In this document: in pieces, positions 35,319 to 45,018 of the stretch
How positions within the stretch are numbered: the stretch's first letter is position 1
Layout: each line of letters opens with the position of its first letter
NCBI GenBank assembly: GCA_040383485.1
Contig: JBEIDK010000001.1
Span: 11,784-75,783, forward strand
Direction of reading: 5' to 3'
Source of the DNA: JBEIDK01 sp040383485
Lineage (GTDB): Bacteria > Bacteroidota > Bacteroidia > UBA4408
Length of the DNA stretch: 64,000 nucleotides
The notes under the pieces: model-generated
The model's input: only the letters and a program-made list of their open reading frames with translations
The model's database searches: none
Told to the model about the DNA's origin: nothing
Made by a program: the position numbers and the translations under genes

Positions 35319-35508
35319 TTATTTATCAATTTGAGCTTGTTTAAATATACTCTTTTCTAATCCAATAGTTACATCACTTGATAAACGATGAATTGGTATT
35401 GTTACCAATCCTTTTTTCACAGAATGCTTGTATTGAGCGTGACTACCATTCTGCCTAACTTTATAAACCATCATCTTCAATGACCTTTATAATATCCTTC
35501 GTTTTCAA
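35319..35508 (-). pseudogene. hicA: hicA toxin gene with a frameshift near the N-terminus
   Basis: Minus-strand TTG at 35508 starts the typical HicA sequence: LKTKDIIKVIEDDG, then a frameshift where an expected tryptophan codon has lost two bases (or one has been gained), and the rest reads YKVRQNGSHAQYKHSVKKGL ... SDVTIGLEKSIFKQAQIDK with the catalytic histidine of the dsRBD-like RNase (GSHxQYKH). The 190-base length is not a multiple of three. An ATG at 35471 opens a 50-residue frame (MVYKVRQNGSHAQYKH...), so an N-truncated product could still be made. The first residues form an alpha helix in HicA and are probably needed. It lies 11 bases downstream of the aconitase stop codon. Confidence 0.8.
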
Positions 35509-35519
35509 AACATGAATCC

Positions 35520-37784
35520 TTAAGCTACACTCTGTCTTATAATATTCAAAGCACCACCAGCTTTGAACCATTCTATTTGTTGTGCATTGTATGAATGATT
35601 TACTTTTATTTCATCCTTACTACCATCAGCATGGTTTAATACCAACGTTAATTGAACACCCGGTGCAAACGATGTTAAGCCAAGTATATCAATTGAGTCG
35701 TCTTCTTTAATCTTATCGTAATCAGCAGTATTTGAGAATGTCAAACCTAACATACCTTGCTTCTTTAGGTTTGTTTCGTGAATACGTGCAAAAGATTTTA
35801 CCAATACTGCACGCACACCTAAATGACGAGGCTCCATTGCTGCATGTTCACGCGATGAACCTTCACCATAGTTTTCGTCACCAACCACAATACTTCCTAA
35901 ACCAGCAGCTTTGTAAGCACGCTGAGTTGCAGGCACTGCGCCATATTCGCCAGTTAACTGGTTTTTTACATTGTCGGTTTTATCATTAAATGCATTGGTT
36001 GCACCAATCAACATATTGTTGCTGATGTTATCTAAATGTCCTCGGAATTTCAACCAAGGGCCAGCCATTGAAATATGGTCAGTTGTACATTTTCCTTTTG
36101 CCTTAATTAATAGTTTTAAACCAGTAATGTTGGTTCCTTCCCAAGCTGCAAATGGGTCAAGCAATTGCAAGCGTCCTGATGTTGGACTTACTGCAACTTG
36201 TACTTTACTTCCATCTTCGGCAGGAGCAATAAAACCAGCATCTTCAACAGCGAATCCTTTTTCTGGCAATTCGCTTCCTGTAGGAGCATCAAGCATTACC
36301 GATTCACCATTTTCATTAATTAATGAATCTGTTAATGGATTAAAAGCTAATGTCCCTGCAATTGCCAAAGCAGTAACTATTTCAGGTGAACCAACAAATG
36401 CATGTGTATTTGGATTTCCATCAGCACGCTTGCTAAAGTTACGGTTGAATGAATGTACAATTGTGTTTTTCTCACCTTTGTCAGCGCCATCTCTATCCCA
36501 CATACCAATACAAGGACCACATGCATTTGAAAAAACATTTGCCCCCATTTGATTGAATGTATCAATGAAACCATCACGCTCAATAGTGTATCTCACTTGT
36601 TCCGAACCTGGCGTGATTGTGAACTGTGCCTTTGATTTTAGTTTTTTATCAACAGCTTGTTTTGCTAATGAAGCAGAACGGCTAATATCTTCGTAAGATG
36701 AATTGGTACAAGAACCAATTAAACCTACTTGAATTTGCATTGGCCAACCATTTTTCTCAGCTTCAGCTTTTACTTGACTAATTGGGGTTGCACGGTCAGG
36801 AGTAAAAGGACCATTTAAGTGAGGTTCCAAAGTATTTAAGTCGATAGTAATTACTTCATCAAAATACATTTCTGGATTTGCATACACTTCTGGGTCGCCA
36901 TTCAAATGCGCTTTTACACTGTTTGCCAATTCTGCAACATCGGCACGTCCTGTAGATTTTAAATAGCGAGCCATTGAATCATCGTAACCAAATGTTGAAG
37001 TGGTTGCACCAACTTCAGCACCCATATTACAAATGGTACCTTTACCAGTACATGATAGACTTTCGGCACCATCGCCAAAATATTCTATTACTTTATCAGT
37101 ACCACCTTTTACGGTTAAAATGCCAGCCACTTTTAAAATTACATCTTTTGCAGATGCCCAACCATTTAACTTTCCAGTAAGTTTTACACCAATTAGTTTT
37201 GGCATTTTCAATTCCCAAGGTAAGCCTGCCATAACATCGCAAGCATCAGCACCACCAACACCAATAGCAATCATACCTAAACCACCAGCGTTTACTGTGT
37301 GAGAGTCAGTGCCAATCATCATCCCACCAGGGAATGCATAATTTTCTAACACTACTTGGTGAATGATACCTGCGCCTGGTTTCCAGAAACCAATTCCATA
37401 TTTATTACTTACTGATGTAAGAAAATCATATACTTCTTTATTTACATCAATGGCACGAGCCAAATCTTTTTCTGAATTTGTTTTAGCTGTAATTAAATGG
37501 TCGCAATGCACTGTTGAAGGCACTGCAACTTTAGGACGGCCTGCTTGCATAAATTGCAATAATGCCATTTGCGCTGTAGCATCTTGCATGGCTACACGGT
37601 CGGGATTAAAATCTACATAAGAACTACCACGGCTATATGCTGCTGATGGCAAGGCTTCAGCAAGGTGTGAATATAAAATTTTTTCTGTTAAGGTTAATGG
37701 TTTTCCAACTACCTTGCGCGCTGCTTCAATTCTTTCGCCCATTCCAGCATATAGGGCCTTAATCATTTCAATGTCGTATGCCAT
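35520..37784 (-). CDS. acn: Aconitate hydratase, mitochondrial type
   Basis: TCA-cycle enzyme that interconverts citrate and isocitrate, 754 residues, of the mitochondrial/ACO2-like class used in Bacteroidota, not AcnB. Cluster cysteines are in GSCTNSSY and [10 protein letters not shown]. The substrate-binding regions [36 protein letters not shown] and the C-terminal swivel domain [20 protein letters not shown] and [15 protein letters not shown] are present. The reading frame is complete, ending in [12 protein letters not shown]. Directly after the stop codon (leftward) lie hicA and hicB and then a second copy of its last 26 codons, so its original 3' end may have been replaced or duplicated. 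Confidence 0.96.
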   Translation of the reverse strand: MAYDIEMIKALYAGMGERIEAARKVVGKPLTLTEKILYSHLAEALPSAAYSRGSSYVDFNPDRVAMQDATAQMALLQFMQAGRPKVAVPSTVHCDHLITAKTNSEKDLARAIDVNKEVYDFLTSVSNKYGIGFWKPGAGIIHQVVLENYAFPGGMMIGTDSHTVNAGGLGMIAIGVGGADACDVMAGLPWELKMPKLIGVKLTGKLNGWASAKDVILKVAGILTVKGGTDKVIEYFGDGAESLSCTGKGTICNMGAEVGATTSTFGYDDSMARYLKSTGRADVAELANSVKAHLNGDPEVYANPEMYFDEVITIDLNTLEPHLNGPFTPDRATPISQVKAEAEKNGWPMQIQVGLIGSCTNSSYEDISRSASLAKQAVDKKLKSKAQFTITPGSEQVRYTIERDGFIDTFNQMGANVFSNACGPCIGMWDRDGADKGEKNTIVHSFNRNFSKRADGNPNTHAFVGSPEIVTALAIAGTLAFNPLTDSLINENGESVMLDAPTGSELPEKGFAVEDAGFIAPAEDGSKVQVAVSPTSGRLQLLDPFAAWEGTNITGLKLLIKAKGKCTTDHISMAGPWLKFRGHLDNISNNMLIGATNAFNDKTDNVKNQLTGEYGAVPATQRAYKAAGLGSIVVGDENYGEGSSREHAAMEPRHLGVRAVLVKSFARIHETNLKKQGMLGLTFSNTADYDKIKEDDSIDILGLTSFAPGVQLTLVLNHADGSKDEIKVNHSYNAQQIEWFKAGGALNIIRQSVA

Positions 37785-37821
37785 GATATTGTATCTAATA
37801 TTGTTTGTAATTTTTGAGTTG

Positions 37822-37829
37822 CGAATGTA
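37822..37829 (-). promoter_or_regulatory. Candidate -7 box of the aconitase gene
   Basis: Minus strand TACATTCG followed by CAA, the same octamer as before feoA. It lies about 38 bases before the ATG. No -33 element recognised at normal spacing. Confidence 0.38.
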
Positions 37830-37968
37830 GAAATTTATTTGCTAAATATTTATTAGTTCAACAAATGAATATTTTATGTTATAAAATAATTGACGATTTG
37901 TGTAAAATTATTAATCACCCTCGGAATAATAAAACAATATATATATTTACCACCCAAAACATTTTTTC

Positions 37969-40482
37969 ATGACTAAAAATTACCTTTTTACTGCTATTTT
38001 ATTGATTGTTATTCTAATTAGTTCAAATATATTTTCTCAAATAAATGAAGGCGGAGTGCCCATTTCAATTGCAACTAATTCAAACAACTTCATTCCAGTT
38101 TATAATTTGCCCGAAACACCTGTCGATGATTTAATTGCAGAAGATATACAACGTGATTCTGAAAAAAGTTTACCTTATCGTTTCGGATACAATCATTATG
38201 TGGCCTTGAATCTTCACAATAGTGGAACTTGGACCACTCTTGCTAATGGGTCTAAGCTTTGGCAATTGGCAATTTACAGTGAAGATGCAAAATCAATAAA
38301 CATAACTTTTGATAAATATCATTTACCAGAAGGTGCCAAACTTTTTATTTATAGTTCCGATAAGAAAGAAATTATAGGTGCTTTTACAAAGCGAAATAAT
38401 CAACAAGACCAAAAGCTAGGATGTACATTGGTACATGGTGAAATGTCGATTTTAGAATATTATGAGCCAGCAAATGCAGAGTTTACCGGGCAATTACAAT
38501 TATGGAGAGTAACTCATGGCTATAGAAGTTTGCAAAACTATGCTATAAAAGCATACGGAGATGCCGGCAGCTGCAATAATAACGTTAACTGCCCAATAGG
38601 TGGCGCTTGGCAAGACCAAAAAAGAAGTGTGGCATGTATAGTAGTAGGTGGCAATGAGAGTTGCACAGGAGCAATGGTAAATGATGTTCCTCAAGATGGC
38701 ACTCCTTATTTTTTAACCGCAAACCATTGCACAGATGGTACCGAAAGTACTTGGGTTTTCAGATTCAATTGGGAAAGTGCCACATGTTTAAACGCAAATG
38801 GGCCAACTAACCAAACTGTTAGTGGTTCAGCTGTAAAAGCTAAAAATGCTAATTCTGATGTTGCCTTGTTACAACTAAACTCTGTCCCTCCTTCAAGTTA
38901 TAATATTTATTATTCAGGTTGGTCAAATTTGGACGTGCCGGCTGATTCAACTGTTTGTATTCACCACCCAAGTGGTGATATTAAAAAAATTTCTTTTGCT
39001 CCAGGGGCTACTAGTTCAAGTGTTTATAGTTCAGCCATGTGCTGGAAAACTGCGCAGTGGTTTGATGGATTATTAAATGGAGCTACAGAGCCTGGCTCAT
39101 CAGGTTCACCGCTATTTGATATGCAACACAGAATTATAGGGCAACTTTATGGCGGACCTTCAAATTGTTCATCTCCTGCGGGTCAACGTCATGATTTTTA
39201 TGGTAAATTTTCTAGTTCATGGGATTCTGGCGCAACAGCAGCAACAAGATTAAAGGATTGGCTTGACCCCCAAAATACTGGAGCTACGACTATTAATGGA
39301 ATGAATGCAGTACCTCCTGTTGCCAATAATACAGGAATCGCTGGAGTAGTATCTCCAAATTCTTCCTTTACTTCATGTGATTTAAATATAACACCAGAAG
39401 TAACATTATTCAATTATGGAAATAATACTATTACTAGCGTAACTATTACTTATAGTATTGATGGAGGAGCAAACAACACATATAATTGGTCAGGTTCATT
39501 AGCTCCTGGTTCAAGCCAAATAGTATTATTACCTAATGTGCTATTATCAAATGCAGGTGCACATACAATTACTGTTTCTACAAGCATGCCAAATGGACTA
39601 CCCGACGGTAACACAACGAATGATTCGAACACTTCTTCTTTCTCGATTACTGACCCTAATCAAAGTGTATCAATTCCATTTGTTGAGGATTTTACAATGC
39701 AAACATTCCCGAATAATGGATGGAGAGTTTTAAATCCAGATAACAACACTACCTGGGCATTTCAAACAAGTTTCACTGTCTCAAATGCCCCTGGATCATC
39801 AGGCAAATCACTTAGATATAGAAATAAGCCTGCTGGTGGGTCAACATTAGTAGCAGGTCAATTAGATTATGCCATTACTCCTTTCTATAATTTTACTGGT
39901 CAGGGTTCTCCATTGAATTTGTATTTTTATCATGCTTATGCAAAATATAATAACTCAAATGATTCTTTAATTATTTCATTTACCAAAGATTGCGGAATAT
40001 CATGGACAAGACTTAAGGGTTTCAGCGCTGATGACTTAGCTCTAAATAGCGGAGGAAACACGACATCAAATACCAGTTTTATTCCTAGTGCAGATTCGAT
40101 GTGGGTAAGAGATTCAATTGATATAAGTGCTGTTGCTGGTTTATCAGGAATTCAATTTGCATTTATAAATAGAACTGATTTGGGAAATAGTTTATTCATT
40201 GATAGAATTAATATTAATGACAATCCTGTTGGGATTAATGAAAGCAATAATTTATATCAAATATCAATTTTTCCAAACCCCGCTAATAGTGAAATTAATT
40301 TCAGTGCAAATAATTCAGATAATTATCAATTGAATTTATTTAATGTTTTAGGAGAAAACGTATACTCTGGTAGGTTTACAGCTAGTACAAAAATTTCTAC
40401 TAATAAATTTAGTAAAGGCATTTATATTGTAGAAATTAATTACAAAAACAATAAAATAAATAAAAGAATAGTAATTAATTAG
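37969..40482 (+). CDS. Secreted trypsin-like (lysyl endopeptidase-type) serine protease with T9SS tail
   Basis: An 837-residue extracellular protease. Signal peptide at 1-24 (LFTAILLIVILISSNIFSQ). A propeptide-like region (about 25-195) is followed by an S1-type domain with H253 (FLTANHCTDGT), D297 (NSDVALLQL) and S378 (EPGSSGSPLFD), as in Lys-C-like proteases. A CARDB-type Ig module (about 450-560), a jelly-roll-like adhesion part and a type A sorting domain (YQISIFPNPANSEINFS ... SKGIYIVEINYKN) complete it. It is probably exported by the type IX system and anchored or released. The specificity for lysine is a guess from the family. It converges with the histidine kinase gene, with a gap of 14 bases. 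Confidence 0.92.
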   Translation: MTKNYLFTAILLIVILISSNIFSQINEGGVPISIATNSNNFIPVYNLPETPVDDLIAEDIQRDSEKSLPYRFGYNHYVALNLHNSGTWTTLANGSKLWQLAIYSEDAKSINITFDKYHLPEGAKLFIYSSDKKEIIGAFTKRNNQQDQKLGCTLVHGEMSILEYYEPANAEFTGQLQLWRVTHGYRSLQNYAIKAYGDAGSCNNNVNCPIGGAWQDQKRSVACIVVGGNESCTGAMVNDVPQDGTPYFLTANHCTDGTESTWVFRFNWESATCLNANGPTNQTVSGSAVKAKNANSDVALLQLNSVPPSSYNIYYSGWSNLDVPADSTVCIHHPSGDIKKISFAPGATSSSVYSSAMCWKTAQWFDGLLNGATEPGSSGSPLFDMQHRIIGQLYGGPSNCSSPAGQRHDFYGKFSSSWDSGATAATRLKDWLDPQNTGATTINGMNAVPPVANNTGIAGVVSPNSSFTSCDLNITPEVTLFNYGNNTITSVTITYSIDGGANNTYNWSGSLAPGSSQIVLLPNVLLSNAGAHTITVSTSMPNGLPDGNTTNDSNTSSFSITDPNQSVSIPFVEDFTMQTFPNNGWRVLNPDNNTTWAFQTSFTVSNAPGSSGKSLRYRNKPAGGSTLVAGQLDYAITPFYNFTGQGSPLNLYFYHAYAKYNNSNDSLIISFTKDCGISWTRLKGFSADDLALNSGGNTTSNTSFIPSADSMWVRDSIDISAVAGLSGIQFAFINRTDLGNSLFIDRININDNPVGINESNNLYQISIFPNPANSEINFSANNSDNYQLNLFNVLGENVYSGRFTASTKISTNKFSKGIYIVEINYKNNKINKRIVIN

Positions 40483-40496
40483 TAATATAATTTTGC

Positions 40497-41486
40497 CTAA
40501 AATAATATTCTAAATATACTTCCGTTGGGAGAGTTATTCGTAACATGAATAGAACCTGAGTGTGCCTCAACTAATTGTCTAGTAATAAACAAACCAAGTC
40601 CGGTACCTTTGGTTCTTCTCGTTTCTTCATTACCTATCCGGTAGAATTTTTTAAATATTTCACTCTTTTCATTCTCTGGAATACCTACACCATTATCTTT
40701 TACTAAGAGTTCAATTTTTTCTTCAATTCTCTTTAACTCAATCATTATTGTAGATTGTTCATTGCTATATTTAATGGCATTTTCAATAAGGTTGGTGAGT
40801 ATTGAAGTGTAGGAGTCAAAATCAAAAAAATGATATAATTCGGCTTCAATTTTTGACAAAATAGTTCTTTTTGAATTTTTGAATGCGATGGTTTGGATTA
40901 TGTTTTCGGTAGTTTTAGAAATATTTTGATTTTCAATATTAAGTTGATAATGGCTATTGTCTATTTGGGTGGCAGTTAAAATATTATTCGTTAGTGTATT
41001 TAGTCTATCTAAATCGTTTAAAGCATTGCTAATTATTTTATCCTGTTTTTCCTTATCTAGTTGCCTTTTTAGAATTGTTTCTAATTGAAGTCTTGCTGAG
41101 GCCAATGGAGATTTTAATTCATGAGTAACACTTAATAAAAAGTTATGCTGTCTTTTGTTTAATTCATTTTCAGCATTCATAACTTTTATTAATCTATATA
41201 CACCAAATGATAGAATGATAATAAATACTGAGCCTTCTCCAATAATCATCCATAATCTTTGTTTTAATTTTTTTGTAAAAATTTGACTCCGATTTTTTCT
41301 TTCATTTTCATTCACACTTGTAAAAGCAATATTTTCAATTTTATTATTAAATACTTCTTTATTCAATTGTGATAAAAGATAACCCCACCATACCAATTGC
41401 ATGAAAACATAGAATACCAACATGAAAAGCAACAGTTTGGTATTTGATTTAATTTTATTCATATTTTTTTTTACAAAAGTATCCAT
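40497..41486 (-). CDS. Two-transmembrane sensor histidine kinase
   Basis: An inner-membrane kinase of 329 residues (or 321 if the ATG at 41462 is used). Transmembrane helices at about 17-38 and 85-100 bracket a short periplasmic loop. The H-box with H122 is LLSVTHELKSPLASARL; N, G1 and G2 boxes are NLIENAIKYSNEQ, VKDNGVGIPENEK and RTKGTGLGLFITRQLV. The sensing domain is small, so it may sense the membrane or a partner. No cognate response regulator gene is adjacent. It is divergent from tgt and convergent with the protease. Confidence 0.92.
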   Translation of the reverse strand: MDTFVKKNMNKIKSNTKLLLFMLVFYVFMQLVWWGYLLSQLNKEVFNNKIENIAFTSVNENERKNRSQIFTKKLKQRLWMIIGEGSVFIIILSFGVYRLIKVMNAENELNKRQHNFLLSVTHELKSPLASARLQLETILKRQLDKEKQDKIISNALNDLDRLNTLTNNILTATQIDNSHYQLNIENQNISKTTENIIQTIAFKNSKRTILSKIEAELYHFFDFDSYTSILTNLIENAIKYSNEQSTIMIELKRIEEKIELLVKDNGVGIPENEKSEIFKKFYRIGNEETRRTKGTGLGLFITRQLVEAHSGSIHVTNNSPNGSIFRILF

Positions 41487-41543
41487 AATGAAATAAATAA
41501 ATGAAAATGAATTTGCGTTATTTGCGTGAATTTAATTTATTAA

Positions 41544-42680
41544 ATGCTGAAATTTAAATTAGAAAAAACTGATAAGCTTTCTAAAGCTAGAGCAGGAGAA
41601 ATAGAAACTGCACATGGCAAAATTCAAACACCTATTTTTATGCCTGTAGGCACTGTAGGCACTGTAAAGGCTGTACACCAACATGAACTTAAAGATGATA
41701 TAAAGTCTCAAATTATACTCGGGAATACTTATCATTTATATTTAAGACCAGGTACAAAGGTTCTTGAACAAGCAGGAGGTTTGCATAAATTTATGAATTG
41801 GAATGGTCCAATTTTAACAGACAGCGGAGGCTATCAAGTATACTCACTTTCTGGCACAAGAAAAATAAATGAAGAAGGTGTAAAATTTGCTTCTCACATA
41901 GATGGATCAGTTCATCATTTTACACCTGAATATGCAATGGACATACAACGCAGTATAGGTGGTGATATAATTATGGCATTCGATGAATGTACTCCTTATC
42001 CATGCGATTATAACTATGCAAGAAGGTCAATGGAAATGACACACAGATGGCTGAAACGTTGTATTAGTAGAGTAGATGAAACAAGCGGTTTATATGACTA
42101 CCACCAATCGCTATTTCCCATTGTACAAGGCAGCACTTATAAAGATTTGAGGTTAAAGTCAGCCGAATTTATTGCCGAACAAAATAGAGAAGGAAACGCC
42201 ATTGGTGGGCTTAGTGTAGGTGAGCCAGATGATGAAATGTATAGAATTAGTGAATTAGTTTGTGATATACTTCCGAGTGAAAAGCCAAGGTATTTAATGG
42301 GTGTAGGTACTCCAATTAATATTCTTGAAAATATTGCTTTGGGTATTGATATGTTTGATTGCGTAATGCCAACCAGAAATGCCAGAAATGGAATGTTATT
42401 TACTTGGAATGGAGTAATAAATATAAAAAATAAGAAATGGGAAAGTGATTTTTCATATTTAGATATAGATGAAGGGAATAGCTATGTTGATAAATTTTAT
42501 ACGAAGGCATATCTGAGACATCTTTTTACTGTAGGCGAAAGATTAGCGGCGCAAATTGCGAGTTTACATAACTTAGCATTTTATATGGCACTAGTGACTG
42601 AAGCAAGAAAACAAATTATTAATGGTAATTTCATCCCTTGGAAAATGAAAACCATCGAAAAATTATCTCAAAGAATATAA
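41544..42680 (+). CDS. tgt: tRNA-guanine transglycosylase
   Basis: Exchanges guanine-34 for preQ1 in tRNAs with GUN anticodons, 378 residues, cytoplasmic. Catalytic elements: D in LTDSGGYQVYSLS, the second aspartate in GIDMFDCVMPTRNARNGM, and GNTYHLYLRPG and QGSTYKDLR. Oddity: the C-terminal zinc-site CxCxxC seen in E. coli Tgt, which precedes the RAYLRHL segment, is replaced here by NSYVDKFYTKAYLRHL without cysteine; only the histidine of LHNL remains. I believe other Bacteroidota Tgt proteins share this loss, so it is probably a lineage trait and not damage. Downstream lies a proline-rich peptide gene with its own promoter. Confidence 0.95.
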   Translation: MLKFKLEKTDKLSKARAGEIETAHGKIQTPIFMPVGTVGTVKAVHQHELKDDIKSQIILGNTYHLYLRPGTKVLEQAGGLHKFMNWNGPILTDSGGYQVYSLSGTRKINEEGVKFASHIDGSVHHFTPEYAMDIQRSIGGDIIMAFDECTPYPCDYNYARRSMEMTHRWLKRCISRVDETSGLYDYHQSLFPIVQGSTYKDLRLKSAEFIAEQNREGNAIGGLSVGEPDDEMYRISELVCDILPSEKPRYLMGVGTPINILENIALGIDMFDCVMPTRNARNGMLFTWNGVINIKNKKWESDFSYLDIDEGNSYVDKFYTKAYLRHLFTVGERLAAQIASLHNLAFYMALVTEARKQIINGNFIPWKMKTIEKLSQRI

Positions 42681-42740
42681 AGAAATCATTGATGAAGTAG
42701 GCTTTTTTGGCTATTAAACAAAAAATCAAAGTATAATTTT

Positions 42741-42770
42741 TTTGTCAATTAAATTATTGTACTACATTTG
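42741..42770 (+). promoter_or_regulatory. Strong Bacteroidota promoter (TTTG / TACATTTG)
   Basis: TTTG at 42741-42744 and TACATTTG at 42763-42770 with an 18-base spacer give an exact match to the TTTG-N(17-20)-TAnnTTTG consensus. Transcription should start near 42775, so the translation start of the peptide gene must be the ATG at 42816, not the TTG at 42768 inside the promoter. Confidence 0.75.
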
Positions 42771-42815
42771 CGAAAGTTAGAAAGTTACATTTCACATTTG
42801 AAAGCTAAAAAGAAT

Positions 42816-43058
42816 ATGAATCCTATATACAATAAACTTACTTTAATCACATTAATTGTGTTGTTTATTTCAATTATTTTTCCAATTGAAGTATTTTCGC
42901 AAGCTTTACCGCCACCGCCACCTCCGCCTCCAGGAGGAGGACCACCATGTTGGCCACCACCATGTATCCCAATCAATAAGGGTCTAATATTTTTGGCTAT
43001 AGCAGCTTTCTTGCTTGCTACATATCAACTAAAAATTTTCAGAACAAAAACAAAATAA
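42816..43058 (+). CDS. Short proline-rich PID-CTERM-like exported peptide
   Basis: An 80-residue peptide. Signal sequence at about 1-29 (LTLITLIVLFISIIFPIEVFSQ), then eight prolines, GGGPPCWPPPC, the short motif IPINKGLIFLAIAAFLLATYQL and a basic end (FRTKTK). The order proline-rich segment, PI(D/N)xGL, hydrophobic helix, basic tail matches the PID-CTERM class of short sorting domains of Bacteroidota, here with Asn in place of Asp. It is presumably processed or anchored by an envelope sorting enzyme, which I do not see. The start is fixed by the consensus promoter upstream. A 17-bp terminator overlaps the stop codon, so this is an independent and probably highly expressed unit. Confidence 0.78.
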   Translation: MNPIYNKLTLITLIVLFISIIFPIEVFSQALPPPPPPPPGGGPPCWPPPCIPINKGLIFLAIAAFLLATYQLKIFRTKTK

Positions 43059-43096
43059 ATCAAAAAGACTACTTAATAGGTAGTCTTTTTGATTTA
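43056..43096 (+). terminator. Rho-independent terminator overlapping the stop codon of the PID-CTERM-like gene
   Basis: Perfect 17-bp stem TAAATCAAAAAGACTAC / GTAGTCTTTTTGATTTA with a 7-base loop TTAATAG. The TAA stop codon is the first three bases of the left arm. Confidence 0.9.
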
Positions 43097-43120
43097 TAAC
43101 TGTCATGTTAGTTTATTCAA

Positions 43121-43128
43121 TATATTTG
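43121..43128 (+). promoter_or_regulatory. Candidate -7 box of the GH3-family gene
   Basis: TATATTTG, an exact TAnnTTTG match, 23 bases before the ATG at 43152. No TTTG at normal distance was found upstream. Confidence 0.4.
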
Positions 43129-43151
43129 AAACTAAATATAATTGAAAAATT

Positions 43152-44657
43152 ATGTCATTTATTAATTCCATTGCTTCTTGGTTGATTAAAAAGAGAATGC
43201 ATGATATTGAGCTATTTTTAAAATACCCACATGAAGTTCAAAAAGATGTATTAAAAAAACTTATTAAACAAGGTTCAAATACCAACTGGGGTAAATTATA
43301 TGGCTACAATCAAATTTAAGTTATAAACGACTATAAAAACAATGTTCCTTTACAAGATTATGAAACCTTAAAGCCTTTTATAGAAAGACAAAGAAAGGGA
43401 GAACAAAATTTACTTTGGTATTCCGACATCAAATGGTTTGCTAAGTCATCAGGAACTACCTCCGATAAAAGTAAATTTATACCTGTAAGTCAAGATTCAT
43501 TAGAAGAGTGTCATTTTAAAGGCGGTAAAGATATGTTGGCTATTTATTGCAATAATAATTTAGAAACGAATTTATTTTCTGGTAAATCTTTGTCCCTTAG
43601 TGGTAGTAGACAATTAGACAACTTAGAAAACGACATTTATAGTGGAGATGTTTCAGCAATAATTCTATATAATTTACCTCTTTTAGCTGAGTTTGCGCGA
43701 ACACCAAGCGTTGAAACAGCATTAATGCAAGGCTGGGAGTCTAAAATTGAAAAAATTGCAAAAGAAACTATTAATGAAGACGTTACAAGTATAGCAGGCG
43801 TTCCTTCATGGATGATAGTATTACTTGAATATATACTCAAAAAAACAAAAACTAATAATATTTTAGAAGTTTGGCCTAACCTAGAAGTATACTTTCATGG
43901 AGGAATAAGTATTAACCCTTATAAAAAAAAGTTTAATAAAATTATTCCAAATTCTAAGTTTAGTTTTTTAGAAACTTATAACGCATCCGAAGGTTTTTTT
44001 GGTATTCAAGACAATCAGAATGATTCAAGCATGTTGTTGATGTTAGATTATGGAATTTATTATGAATTTTTGCCTTTAGATTCTGCAACAAATAATACAA
44101 TACAACTAGAAGATGTCAAAGTTGGAGACGTGTATTCACTTGTAATAACAACCAATTCTGGGTTGTGGCGTTATCAAATTGGTGATACCATTGCTTTTAC
44201 GTCAGTTAATCCTTATCGCTTTATAATTGTTGGTCGTACCAAAAGTTTTATTAACGCATTTGGCGAGGAACTTATGGTTCATAATACTGATAAAGCACTA
44301 GAAATTATTAGTAAAGAATTTAATATCAATATCATAGATTATACAGTTGGGCCTATATTTTATGAAAATGGAACTGGTGCTCATGAGTGGTTAATTGAAT
44401 TTGAAAATGAACCCCATGATTTATCTTATTTTATATCAAGATTAGATTCAACTATTAAAGGCTTAAATAGTGATTATGAGGCTAAAAGGAGTTCAAATTT
44501 GTTACTATTATTACCTGTCGTGAAAATTTTACCTCGTGGAACATTCTACCAATGGTTAAAGGTTAAGAATAAGTTAGGTGGTCAATTTAAAGTACCGAGA
44601 TTGAATAATACAAGAGTCTTAATAGATGAAATATATAATATAATACTGAATCATTAA
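43152..44657 (+). pseudogene. GH3-family (auxin-responsive promoter-like) acyl-adenylate protein with one in-frame stop
   Basis: From ATG 43152 the frame runs for 55 codons (MSFINSIASWLIKKRMHDIE ... WGKLYGYNQI), meets TAA at 43317-43319, then continues in the same frame for 445 codons to 44657 without further damage. After the stop come NVPLQDYETLKPFIERQRKGE, the family motif FAKSSGTTSDKSKFIPVS, ETYNASEGFFGIQ, YEFLPL and YRFIIVGRTKSFINAFGEEL. With the stop read through, the length (501) is normal for GH3 proteins of the phylum, which adenylate and conjugate carboxylic acids; the substrate here is unknown. The lack of any other defect points to a recent nonsense mutation, a sequence error or readthrough. 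Confidence 0.85.
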
Positions 44658-45018
44658 ATGCATTTACCATTTTTTTGATTGCAAAAAAAAACGACAATTA
44701 ACATTATTAGAAAACCAACCAAACAAATCCTCTGAAAATTGACACTTCAAAAAATAACGATTGTAACAATTGGAAAATACAGGAAATGAAATATCTTACT
44801 GAATTAATTTAAGTTCAAAGATATTAATGGCTGTCTAATCCGATTATATGAAATCTTATTCACAGTAATAATAAAGGAATATTCGAAACCATGCAATTAA
44901 CCAATTAAGGGAAACTACAACCTCTAAAGCTTAATTATTTGCAGATAACAATACCTAGTAAATGTCATAAAAATAGGAGAAAATATTAAAGGTATAATTG
45001 TCGTTAATGCTTTCATAT
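44658..45018. other. Intergenic region (361 bases), nothing recognised
   Basis: Between the GH3 stop and the 3' end of the ligase gene. It contains many stop codons in all frames. I see no hairpin with a T-tract, no promoter and no coding remnant. The GH3 and ligase units converge on it. Confidence 0.4.

Noticed and set aside
42768..42815. Upstream TTG start for the proline-rich peptide gene
   Set aside because: It lies within the -7 promoter box (TACATTTG), so it would not be on the transcript.
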